A stretch of DNA of 26,624 bases from a virus. How positions within the stretch are numbered: the stretch's first letter is position 1; each line of letters begins with the position of its first letter. Of the stretch, positions 18,781-26,516 are shown piece after piece. The DNA is taken from positions 1-26,624 of the IMG/VR virus record IMGVR_UViG_3300042691_019116; one strand, given 5' to 3'. Below the pieces are notes generated by a model. The model was not told where the DNA came from. It did not search any database and saw only the letters and a program-made list of their open reading frames with translations. Both the position numbers and the translations under genes were made by a program.

Positions 18781-19407
18781 TTAAAATTCAACTCTTACTC
18801 CCGCGCCAGCGTGTGGATATTTTTGGTTTTTGTATTTGTAATATATCAGGTGATTCGATTCATACCAGTCTCCGTTAAATCCAGGCGGAAGATACCAATG
18901 TATGTTTTCTCCCCAAACCTGATCTGTAGGAGAAGTAACGCTAAGACCATTATCTTCTACAATAAAAGTTATTGGAAGATTAAACCCTATTGCATATTTG
19001 TACGCTTCATGGAAAGCGCCAGTTTCTGCGCTCATATCCCCCATCCAACACCAAACTCTAGAATCTGAATTCGTCCGCTTTATCGACCCAGCAATACCAG
19101 TTGCTATGCTTTGTATTCCGCCGACAATACTTGAACAAACAACTTTATGGTTTTTTAGGTTTATAACCATACTCTTCCCAGCAACAATCTTCTGAGTAAG
19201 AAGATCCTCAGAAACTCCCTTCAACAAACACTGGTAGTGGTTCCTCCAGGTGCAACAAACCCAATCTTTATCTACGTCTATTCTCTCGAATACTTTTTGA
19301 ATTTGATCTTCGTTGCCGTTATACAAGTGTATCGGCGCTCGTATCTGTTTGGAGTTAAACATTTCTGCTATTTTTTCTTCAAATTCAATCAATTGCGAAT
19401 TGTTCAT
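18781..19407 (-). CDS. ThDP-dependent enzyme, E1-alpha-like (pyrophosphate-domain) subunit
   Basis: 208 residues, shorter than E1-alpha proteins (about 330-400). It holds the ThDP diphosphate and magnesium motif WMGDMSAETGAFHEA to VEDNGLSV (Gly123-Asp124, then Asn153 after 30 residues), the R-N-H-Y...LLKG segment (55-64) and CSSIVGGIQSIATGIAG. It lacks much of the N-terminal arm. Own promoter (19425-19453) and GGAGAAATA before the ATG, so this unit (E1-alpha, E1-beta, gmd, fcl) can be transcribed separately from the glycosyltransferase genes upstream. Confidence 0.8.
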   Translation of the reverse strand: MNNSQLIEFEEKIAEMFNSKQIRAPIHLYNGNEDQIQKVFERIDVDKDWVCCTWRNHYQCLLKGVSEDLLTQKIVAGKSMVINLKNHKVVCSSIVGGIQSIATGIAGSIKRTNSDSRVWCWMGDMSAETGAFHEAYKYAIGFNLPITFIVEDNGLSVTSPTDQVWGENIHWYLPPGFNGDWYESNHLIYYKYKNQKYPHAGAGVRVEF

Positions 19408-19424
19408 TATTTCTCCAAAATCAA

Positions 19425-19453
19425 ATTATACTGCATATTCATATGAAAATCAA
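19425..19453 (-). promoter_or_regulatory. sigma70-like promoter of the ThDP-gmd-fcl unit
   Basis: Minus strand TTGATT, 17 bp, TATAAT, 18 bases before the ATG at 19407. The spacer is AT-rich. Confidence 0.7.
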
Positions 19454-20154
19454 TCGAATAGTTGCCCACCATCAAACTTAAATTCTTTCGGGCACAACTC
19501 TGGATTCCAATTGGAAATGTTATCTAAAGAATCTGGGTATAGAGGCATATCGTTTTCGTCATATCCGTTGCCGCAGAATGAGAATGGATTTTTAAGTTTT
19601 TTCCTACTCTCAGAAAACCAACCATCGTGCCTCATAGAATGAACTAGCATATTGTCTTTTACTGCAGGATAGACATGATCTCTGAGATAAAATTGATCGC
19701 TCAAATAGTATTGATGGTTTGTCATATATGGTTTCATTATTTCCAACAGGGCACTGTTTAATTTTCCAACCATAGCAAACGCACAACCAATAATAGGAAA
19801 TTCATAATGGGCATCATGATCTCTGAACGTATGAAACTTTTTACCAGAATCTAACCATTCTTTGATACAAAGAGATTCTCTTATTGTTATTCTAGAATCA
19901 GAATCTCTAACAAGAACTACATTATCGTCGCTCTCAAATAGAGGAAGAAATCTCCAGAACATTCCATACGAACCATCTTTTACTTCTCTGATGTCGACAG
20001 TTTCACGAAAATCGTGAAATTTAAATTTATTGTCAACATATAGTCTAATTGACCAATCTGGATAATGTTTTTCAGCCAACTCTATTTGGCGTTGGGCGCC
20101 AACAATATATCTGGGATTATCGCCCCAAACGCTCATAGAAATGATCTTATTCAT
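19450..20154 (-). CDS. Glycosyltransferase-like protein with a DxD motif (234 aa)
   Basis: SMSVWGDNPRYIVGAQRQIEL opens a GT-A-like domain, YGMFWRFLPLF follows, then NVVLVRDSDSRIT with a DxD-type acidic motif (DSD, 84-86). The second half holds FRDHDAHYEFPIIGCAFAM and CGNGYDENDMP. This plan occurs in phage and capsule glycosyltransferases that I cannot assign to a numbered family with certainty. Nucleotide sugar and acceptor unknown. It overlaps the preceding methyltransferase-like gene by 8 bases and ends in the promoter of the next unit. Confidence 0.6.
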   Translation of the reverse strand: MNKIISMSVWGDNPRYIVGAQRQIELAEKHYPDWSIRLYVDNKFKFHDFRETVDIREVKDGSYGMFWRFLPLFESDDNVVLVRDSDSRITIRESLCIKEWLDSGKKFHTFRDHDAHYEFPIIGCAFAMVGKLNSALLEIMKPYMTNHQYYLSDQFYLRDHVYPAVKDNMLVHSMRHDGWFSESRKKLKNPFSFCGNGYDENDMPLYPDSLDNISNWNPELCPKEFKFDGGQLFD

Positions 20155-20836
20155 TGTTAGATTTACTCCAAATATAAGAATAATCGCTTTGTTGAACTTC
20201 TTCGTGCAAGAATGATTCTCTCACTAATTTAGTTCGAACCATAACATAGAGAGGATTTGGGTGACTTATATCGTGACGTTGCCCTAGAGCTGGTGGAGGT
20301 ATTTGAACAGTCCAATTTGGATTGGTAGTGTCGCCTAAGAATACTTCCGTGTCGGAATAACCATTCACTTCAGAATACAGTGAAAAAAACAGCTCAGGAG
20401 AAAATTGATAAAATCCATGACCGCATTGATTATTTGCTGGCAAGACATGTAATATTGTCCCACCAACCTTACACAATTTAGAAACATTCTTTAGAGCTGT
20501 TGTTATTTCAAATATATGTTCTAGACATCCACCATCGATGATAGTGTCGAATTTTCTATTGATCGTATCGTCTATGGGTTTCCCCATATTCATAACAATA
20601 GAAGCTCCTTCATAATTGGAAAAATCTACGGAATCGACTGAACTTGATCCTAGAAATTTGGTGAGAACATCATCAGCGAATTCTGTTTGTTCGACCCCAG
20701 TCACATTGAGAATTGCTTCTACTATATGTTTTGGGGTGTGTAAACCTTGCCTCCCAATAGTCAACGTTTCTTTAAATTCACCATATTTGTCGTATGTATT
20801 TTTTAACAGCTTAAACATTTGAATATCGAATCCCAT
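20147..20836 (-). CDS. Class I SAM methyltransferase-like protein (229 aa)
   Basis: Middle region FDTIIDGGCLEHIFEITTAL (96-115) and VGGTILHVLPANNQCGHGFYQFSP (124-147) correspond to the post-I acidic strand and motif of FkbM/UbiE-type methyltransferases, with SPELFFSLYSEVNGY after it. A classical glycine-rich motif I (E/DxGxGxG) is not visible, so the cofactor site may be altered. Its ATG shares a base with the preceding stop (TAATG). In this cluster it could methylate a sugar. Activity is uncertain. Confidence 0.55.
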   Translation of the reverse strand: MGFDIQMFKLLKNTYDKYGEFKETLTIGRQGLHTPKHIVEAILNVTGVEQTEFADDVLTKFLGSSSVDSVDFSNYEGASIVMNMGKPIDDTINRKFDTIIDGGCLEHIFEITTALKNVSKLCKVGGTILHVLPANNQCGHGFYQFSPELFFSLYSEVNGYSDTEVFLGDTTNPNWTVQIPPPALGQRHDISHPNPLYVMVRTKLVRESFLHEEVQQSDYSYIWSKSNNE

Positions 20837-22173
20837 TATATTATCCTCATTTCTTTCGATTTCATAAATTCTTCCACTTTCGTTCCAATATAATCGATCT
20901 GTTCTTTGGTTATTACTGGGCTTGTGCCAAGGAAGAACGTATTAAGCATTGCATATGTTGCATTCGGAAAATTCTCTCTAGCATAATCAGCATCAGTCAA
21001 GTGATCATATGCAGGTTGCAACATAATGTTTCCGGCAAAGTATGGTCTCGTTTGAATTCGCCCATCCTCGAGATGTTGAATGATATCATCTCTTTTGAAT
21101 GGTGATCCTTTTCTAATAGTCAAGGGGAATGCAAACCAACTTGGGTCGCTTTTCTCCGTCGCTCTGGGAAGATGAAAGAATTGCTCATACTTCTCAAAGA
21201 TGGAAAACAGCTGCGCATAGTTTTCCTTTCTCCTTTCAGTTATGTAGTCCAGTTTCTTGAGCTGCTCAAGACCCATCGCTGCTTGCATCTCGATCGGCTT
21301 GAGGTTGTATCCGATCTCATCGTACACATATTTGTGATCGAAAATTTCATCTTTCAATGCAGGAATCCAGTTCGAGAATCTGGTCTTACATGTACCACAC
21401 TTGAGCGCATTGGCTTTCGGACCAGAGCAGTAACATCCTCTTCCCCATTCTCTAAAGCTCTTAACAATTGTTTCCTGTTCTTTGGTTTTGCAGGAAACGA
21501 TTCCACCCTCGCCCATAGTAACGTGATGTGCAGGATAGAAACTGCAAGAAGCAAATTCACCAAAACTGCCAAGAGGTTTACCGTCATAGGTTGACCCAAG
21601 AGCATCGCAACAATCTTCAAGTAGAATGAGATCGTGCTTCTCAACGATTCGCATTACTTCATCCATGTTTGGTGGGTTTCCCAGAACATGAGCGAACGTT
21701 ATGACTTTGACACCATTCTCTACAACTGCCTTCTCGATTTGAGAAACGTCTAGATTAAGAGTGTCCAACTCAATATCAACAAACACTGGCTCGAATCCAA
21801 GTTGTAGGGTTGGGTTTAGTGTCGTGGGGAATCCAGCGATAGGCATTAGAACTTTCGTTCCCTTGGGTAAGTTGTATCCGCGTTTGCTAGTCAATGCAGC
21901 GAGCATCAACAGATTGGCGCTGGATCCACTATTGACCAGAACCCCATATTCTTTATCCATTAGACGAGGAAACTTGCGCTCAAACTTTGCACCAAGATCT
22001 CCAAGAACTAACCAGCCACCAAGAATGGTTTTTATTGCTGCTTCATATTCGTCCGTTGAAAATACAGGACCAGCGTAATTAACCATGTCTCCTGGCTTCC
22101 AAGGAGCCTTGTTGATGATTTTAGCATCGACATATTTCTTAACAGCAGAAAGAAGTTCATCAAGTTCATTCAT
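20836..22173 (-). CDS. RfbH/DdhC-type sugar 3-dehydrase (PLP, probable 2Fe-2S)
   Basis: 445 residues of the DegT/DnrJ family. The usual PLP-binding Lys is replaced: SFYPAHHVTMGEGG has His216 at that place, the hallmark of 3-dehydrases such as E1 (DdhC, RfbH) and ColD rather than of aminotransferases. Cysteines Cys189, Cys247 and Cys249 keep the C-X57-C-X1-C spacing known for the 2Fe-2S site of E1, with Cys259 and Cys262 as candidate fourth ligand. Such enzymes remove the C3 hydroxyl from a 4-keto-6-deoxy nucleotide sugar on the way to 3,6-dideoxyhexoses. E1 needs a separate reductase (E3), not seen here. RfbF/RfbG are also absent. Confidence 0.85.
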   Translation of the reverse strand: MNELDELLSAVKKYVDAKIINKAPWKPGDMVNYAGPVFSTDEYEAAIKTILGGWLVLGDLGAKFERKFPRLMDKEYGVLVNSGSSANLLMLAALTSKRGYNLPKGTKVLMPIAGFPTTLNPTLQLGFEPVFVDIELDTLNLDVSQIEKAVVENGVKVITFAHVLGNPPNMDEVMRIVEKHDLILLEDCCDALGSTYDGKPLGSFGEFASCSFYPAHHVTMGEGGIVSCKTKEQETIVKSFREWGRGCYCSGPKANALKCGTCKTRFSNWIPALKDEIFDHKYVYDEIGYNLKPIEMQAAMGLEQLKKLDYITERRKENYAQLFSIFEKYEQFFHLPRATEKSDPSWFAFPLTIRKGSPFKRDDIIQHLEDGRIQTRPYFAGNIMLQPAYDHLTDADYARENFPNATYAMLNTFFLGTSPVITKEQIDYIGTKVEEFMKSKEMRII

Positions 22174-22185
22174 ACTATACCCACC

Positions 22186-23133
22186 TCACCAAATGAAATT
22201 TCGTTTGTAATAATCGACAATGGTTATAAGCTCTTCATCAAAATTTGCTTGGGTTTCCCAACCGAGAGATTTAAGTTTGCTGTCGTCAATGGAATATCGA
22301 ACGTCTTGACCAATTCTCGTAAAGTTGTAATCGATGTATCGGTCATACTCTTCGGAATGATTATATAGTTTTATTATTTTCTTAACGACGTTTGAGTTGC
22401 TGTCCTCATAATTTCCGGAGATATTATAAATTTCATTCACAACACCAGATTCTATTATTTTGATTATAGCCCGAGCAGTGTCTGATACGTGTAACCAAGT
22501 TCTTCTCGGAGAACCATTTTCGTGTAGTGGGATTTTTCTTTCTAGGGAAAGAAACTTGCAAGATTTGGCTATTAACTTCTCAACATATTGCCCAACACCA
22601 TAATTATTGGTCGGTCTGACAATTATGTACGGAAGGTTAAATGTTCTCGCCCAAGCACAAATCAACATATCTGCAGCTGCTTTAGTTGCAGAATATGGAT
22701 TAGAAGGTTTCAGTAGATCCGTTTCTTTATGCGAACCTTCAACGATATCTCCATAGACTTCGTCAGTGCTGAAGTGCAAAAACACTGGCATTGTGTATTT
22801 GCTTTTCTGATGAATCAACTCTAATAGATGATGAACGCCATTGATGTTGCTGTTCAGGAATACTTGAGAACTGACGATTGAGTTGTCTACATGAGTTTCT
22901 GCAGCAGTATTGATAACGTAATCGCAATCATGAAGAAAGTCTAAATCGTTAATATCGGACCTTATGAACTTGAATGTATCATACTCCATCAAAACAGGAA
23001 GCAAATATTCATTTGCTGCATATGTCATACTATCTACTCCAATTACGCGCCAGCCCTCGCGAAGGCACGCTCTGGAAACATGATAGCCAATAAATCCCAG
23101 ACAACCAGTTACATAAACAACTTTTTTGCTCAT
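22186..23133 (-). CDS. NDP-glucose 4,6-dehydratase, RmlB-like
   Basis: 315-residue SDR enzyme. GCLGFIG (10-16) binds NAD, STDEVYG (122-128) supplies catalytic Thr-Asp-Glu, and YSATK (147-151) the Tyr and Lys; the RPTNNYGVGQYVEKLI block is typical of dTDP-glucose 4,6-dehydratases. The nucleotide (dTDP, CDP or UDP) cannot be read by eye. It would form the 4-keto-6-deoxyhexose that the 3-dehydrase downstream needs. Starts with ATGA overlapping the end of the SDR gene and GGAATATCT before the ATG. Confidence 0.85.
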   Translation of the reverse strand: MSKKVVYVTGCLGFIGYHVSRACLREGWRVIGVDSMTYAANEYLLPVLMEYDTFKFIRSDINDLDFLHDCDYVINTAAETHVDNSIVSSQVFLNSNINGVHHLLELIHQKSKYTMPVFLHFSTDEVYGDIVEGSHKETDLLKPSNPYSATKAAADMLICAWARTFNLPYIIVRPTNNYGVGQYVEKLIAKSCKFLSLERKIPLHENGSPRRTWLHVSDTARAIIKIIESGVVNEIYNISGNYEDSNSNVVKKIIKLYNHSEEYDRYIDYNFTRIGQDVRYSIDDSKLKSLGWETQANFDEELITIVDYYKRNFIW

Positions 23134-23924
23134 AGATATTCCTTCAATCCTTCACGTAAGCCTTTTATTTTTATTGGGAGTTGCGATAAAAGACTACCAT
23201 CGCCAGTGTAATCTAATCCATTAGAATCAAACTCTATCCTGGTAGTCAATTTATGTATTTCTTTGAACTGTTGTAATGTTGACATGAGGTCTAACTTTTC
23301 AATATACACGCAGTTCACATCTTTATATTCAATATCAGCAGTAAGTATATAATACTTCAGAACTGAATAAAAGTCGTCCAAGCTGAAAAAGTCGAATTTT
23401 TTGTTCTGCACTCTCACTTCTTCTTGGTAGAGCATTCTCTTCAAGATTCTAAATTCCGGCTCAGCCCAAGAAAAGCAACCAAAAAGGCGAAGAGTAAAAA
23501 AGTTGTTCTTTTCTAGACACATTCTCGATATTGTGTTTTTGCTGATACCATAGCTTGTTTTTGGGAACGAAGTTAGAATCTCGCTCTCTCTACACATTCG
23601 AATGTGATTTGATGTATCAAATTCGGCGCCAGAACCTATGTTTATGAACCTTCCGAATTTATCAGAATTGTTGAAGAAATTCATAAACAAGAAAATATTA
23701 TTACTGAGATCTTCTAGAGATACATCATTCACTCGTTTGGCACCAGCAGAAGCGCAATTTATTATAACATCAAACTGTTCTTGTTCTAACCAAGAAGATA
23801 TTGCGCGGAAATTCAACAAGTTATGAGTGTTTCTGTTAACTGCAGTTACATCGTGTTCTTTAATTAATCGTGAGCAAATTGAAGAACCGAGGAACCCAGA
23901 AGAACCCAATACTGCAACTTTCAC
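23130..23924 (-). CDS. Extended SDR, NAD-dependent sugar epimerase/reductase-like (264 aa)
   Basis: GSSGFLG (7-13) at the N-terminus, a later VIINCASAGA segment, Ser98 in INIGSGAEF, and Tyr125-Lys129 in YGISK. These are the marks of extended SDR sugar enzymes; likely a 4-keto-sugar reductase or epimerase. The start is uncertain: I take a GTG just after the preceding stop (TAA-AC-GTG); a TTG four codons upstream is possible. The C-terminal half is divergent. It sits between the RmlB-like gene and a glycosyltransferase-like gene. Confidence 0.7.
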   Translation of the reverse strand: MKVAVLGSSGFLGSSICSRLIKEHDVTAVNRNTHNLLNFRAISSWLEQEQFDVIINCASAGAKRVNDVSLEDLSNNIFLFMNFFNNSDKFGRFINIGSGAEFDTSNHIRMCRESEILTSFPKTSYGISKNTISRMCLEKNNFFTLRLFGCFSWAEPEFRILKRMLYQEEVRVQNKKFDFFSLDDFYSVLKYYILTADIEYKDVNCVYIEKLDLMSTLQQFKEIHKLTTRIEFDSNGLDYTGDGSLLSQLPIKIKGLREGLKEYL

Positions 23925-23926
23925 GT

Positions 23927-24829
23927 TTATCGCCAATATGCAAAACCAGTTTCAGAATCAATCATATGTTTCTTCTGCGGCTCATCTATTTGCATTGGCC
24001 AAATCCAATTCTCGTTGAACATTCGAGCGCAATCGGAATACCATGGTTGTACCCATCTATTTCCAACCACTCCGAAAAATAATTGAAGAGATCCCCCAAT
24101 TTGTATACCCACTTTTCCTCTGAGTTTCGCGTGTTCTGCATAGAATGGCGATTGTGTAGTAATTCCTGTCAGAAGAACGTCATAATCATATCCATCAATT
24201 ATATTTTGAGTTATCTCAACCATCTCCATAAAGTTGGAGCAATTGGGATATTGCCTATCGTCTAACTCTGGATGGTATGGCGTTCTAATTACATCAACCA
24301 ACTCGAATGGGGTAATTTTATTTTCGCGACCGCCCCAAACTGAGTGAATGCGTTCCCATTGATACTTTATGCTATTTGAGTGAGAAGAAACAACCAAAAC
24401 TTTTTTGCCGCGAAGCGATTCTGTCCAAGGAGTTTCTATTGTTCCCAATTTGGAATATCCCATTAGAAATCCTGGGTCCATCACATTGTAATCGAAATAC
24501 ATTTGTTTGTCTGGGAAATTGGACAAAAACTGCTTATCTGTTTTAAGTGAATTATTGATGTCAACAAACCCCAATATGTCACATTGCTTCATCACTTCGA
24601 ATGTTTTTGGCATAATTGTGGATAGATAATATTCGGATGTTGCCGGAACAACTCCAATATGTAACATTATCTTATCATTACAAAATTCAGCTGATGGGAT
24701 TGCATTGGTTTGATACAAACAATGCAAAACATATCCGCAAGTATTGTCAATACGAAGGCAGGAAAAAGGCTCTCCGCTCTGTATTTTGTTATACAGTAGT
24801 TTGTTAATTTCAAAGAAATCCGTATTCAT
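23927..24829 (-). CDS. Putative GT-D-like glycosyltransferase (300 aa)
   Basis: PFSCLRIDNTCGYVL near the N-terminus, VLVVSSHSNSIKYQWERIH in the middle, YDVLLTGITTQ and GKVGIQIGGSLQLFFGVVGNRW toward the C-terminus. This spacing and the GK.GI.IGG.LQ..FG..G.R block resemble GT-D-type (DUF1792) enzymes, which act on bacterial surface glycans. The usual acidic D-G-E after the first Arg (R26) is not obvious, so the assignment is tentative. ATGA overlap with the GT10 gene. Confidence 0.45.
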   Translation of the reverse strand: MNTDFFEINKLLYNKIQSGEPFSCLRIDNTCGYVLHCLYQTNAIPSAEFCNDKIMLHIGVVPATSEYYLSTIMPKTFEVMKQCDILGFVDINNSLKTDKQFLSNFPDKQMYFDYNVMDPGFLMGYSKLGTIETPWTESLRGKKVLVVSSHSNSIKYQWERIHSVWGGRENKITPFELVDVIRTPYHPELDDRQYPNCSNFMEMVEITQNIIDGYDYDVLLTGITTQSPFYAEHAKLRGKVGIQIGGSLQLFFGVVGNRWVQPWYSDCARMFNENWIWPMQIDEPQKKHMIDSETGFAYWR

Positions 24830-25674
24830 AGTTTAATCGCGCCCTTTAAGAAAGAATATAACGAATCCAGATTTGGTTTAATGTGAAACAATTCTTCCGA
24901 ACATATTTGTTGGAATTTTTGGAAATCGTTTTCCAGCTCAGCAATTTTCGACAATAATGCATGATTATTCATCTTAGTATAATTTATATAGCACTTCTCA
25001 TTGAAGTCTCTGGATGCGGAATCATCGCCGAAGTAGATTGGAACACAACCAGCAACTTTTGCCTCAAGAAGTTTCTCCGTCACATAACCTTCTGTTATCG
25101 AATTCTCGAAGCATATATTGTATCTGTAGTTTTCCATCAAGTCAACTTTACAGCTGCTGAAATAGTTGCCAAATACTTTACCATACCCATGCACTGGTCT
25201 ATATTCATTCAGCTTCTGAGCAACCTCGATTCTGTTTCTCACGGGGTTGCCGATTATAATAGAACAGAATTCCTTTCTATTCCAGACTGCCTCAGGATCC
25301 CACTTACGAAACAACCTTTCTACTGATATTCTGGCATGTGGGAAGTTAGGCTCGCCCCACCAGTTTATGTACATATACCAATGAGGCAATCGAAAGTTTC
25401 TTCCTCCATGCGTATCAAAATCATGAGAGAGCGAGAAGTCTGCAATATCCAACCTTGGTGGTTCGTTCTCTCCAGTATAGAAGATCTTGATTGCCTTGGT
25501 GTTTCTTGCAGCATAGATGCTATTGCCAAAAGAAGAGAAGAAGATAATATCTGCTTCTTGCGGTGTTGAGTTAAAGTTTATCTCTCTGTCGTTCAGAAGA
25601 TCTCTGAACATAAGATTAAACCAATTACAGTTGGGATCGAATCCGCCCCAGAAATCAAGATAACAGATATTCAT
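24826..25674 (-). CDS. GT10 alpha-fucosyltransferase
   Basis: 282 residues with the GT10 hallmarks: YTGEN (66-70) early, and the C-terminal signature YRYNICFENSITEGYVTEK (183-201) followed by VPIYFGDD. These match the alpha-1,3/1,4-fucosyltransferases of Helicobacter and eukaryotes, which use GDP-L-fucose. The donor is made by the gmd and fcl products in this window. The acceptor is unknown. It is coupled by ATGA to its neighbours, so it is part of one glycan operon. Confidence 0.9.
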   Translation of the reverse strand: MNICYLDFWGGFDPNCNWFNLMFRDLLNDREINFNSTPQEADIIFFSSFGNSIYAARNTKAIKIFYTGENEPPRLDIADFSLSHDFDTHGGRNFRLPHWYMYINWWGEPNFPHARISVERLFRKWDPEAVWNRKEFCSIIIGNPVRNRIEVAQKLNEYRPVHGYGKVFGNYFSSCKVDLMENYRYNICFENSITEGYVTEKLLEAKVAGCVPIYFGDDSASRDFNEKCYINYTKMNNHALLSKIAELENDFQKFQQICSEELFHIKPNLDSLYSFLKGAIKL

Positions 25675-26402
25675 GAGCTATACACGAAAACACTTTTAGA
25701 ACGATAGATGTTCGAGAGGCTTGCAGGAGAAGTCTTTATTTGGTAAATGACTTCTTGAAGATGTTTTGAGCATTTATTAAACATTTCTAACATCTCTCTT
25801 TCAGCTTGATCTTTTTTATATCCAGTTGAATTGGGATGATCAATTGTGTAATTGTAATCGCGAATCACTTTCATTTTATTCAAATGAGCGTACCCGCATG
25901 CGATCAAATCCCAACCCCAACCAAGTTGATTGTCTCGCATCAGATATTCGTTTTTATCCATGAACTCTATGATTTGTTTCTTTATGAACCAGCAAGTATT
26001 GTCTGTGTTGCCAACAATTTTTAGATTGTTTTCGAGAGAGAACACATCTACGCGGGAAGATATGTAGAACGTATCGTCCACATTAGGAGCATACACTCCC
26101 CAGTCTTGCGATGCGTATGTTGAACGAGCAGCAGAAACAATAGAATTCCAATCAGAATAAGAAGCATCAGCCTGAACGTGCCAGAAAACATTGTAGTCTT
26201 CTGTCTTGGCTAATTCTAGTGCTTTTCTGAATTGATCTGAGAAGTAGCACTCATTGCCAATGTTGATCCAATGTTCTGGCGTGTTATCGTCGTCAGAGTT
26301 GACGACATAGAGTTTGTCTACCAAGGGAGTTAGCTGTTCTTCTAGATGAACAGCATTTTTATATTGACCTTTCCAAGAAAACACGAAACATAGTATCTTC
26401 AT
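25671..26402 (-). CDS. Glycosyltransferase, GT2/GT-A-like (243 aa)
   Basis: N-terminal Rossmann-like MKILCFVFSWKGQYKN, VDKLYVVNSDDDN, then VFWHVQADAS (72-81) with an acidic D-A motif, RDNQLGWGWD (157-166) and VIRDYNYTIDHPNSTGY. The WGWD and HP..TGY blocks are typical of a group of phage and bacterial glycosyltransferases that I would place near GT2. First gene of the glycan operon, directly downstream of tRNA-Ser; GGAG lies 7 bases before the ATG. Confidence 0.6.
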   Translation of the reverse strand: MKILCFVFSWKGQYKNAVHLEEQLTPLVDKLYVVNSDDDNTPEHWINIGNECYFSDQFRKALELAKTEDYNVFWHVQADASYSDWNSIVSAARSTYASQDWGVYAPNVDDTFYISSRVDVFSLENNLKIVGNTDNTCWFIKKQIIEFMDKNEYLMRDNQLGWGWDLIACGYAHLNKMKVIRDYNYTIDHPNSTGYKKDQAEREMLEMFNKCSKHLQEVIYQIKTSPASLSNIYRSKSVFVYSS

Positions 26403-26419
26403 TATGATGCTCCATTATT

Positions 26420-26509
26420 TGGTGGAAGAGGTGAGATTCGAACTCACGGACCCGATTAAGAGTCGGCAGATTTCAAGTCTGCAGGTTTAAACCGCTCACC
26501 CACTCTTCC
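26420..26509 (-). tRNA. tRNA-Ser (anticodon UGA), CCA encoded
   Basis: 90 nt. Acceptor GGAAGAG/CTCTTCC with a genome-encoded CCA, anticodon stem GCAGA/TCTGC around the loop CTTGAAA (anticodon TGA reads UCA), a long variable arm of the serine class, and TTCGAATC in the T loop. Sits between the 26517 gene and the glycan operon. Confidence 0.95.
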
Positions 26510-26516
26510 AGTAAAT

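Noticed and set aside
20836-22173. Sugar aminotransferase (perosamine synthase type)
   Set aside because: The PLP Lys is replaced by His and the E1-type cysteine spacing is present, so a 3-dehydrase is the better call.
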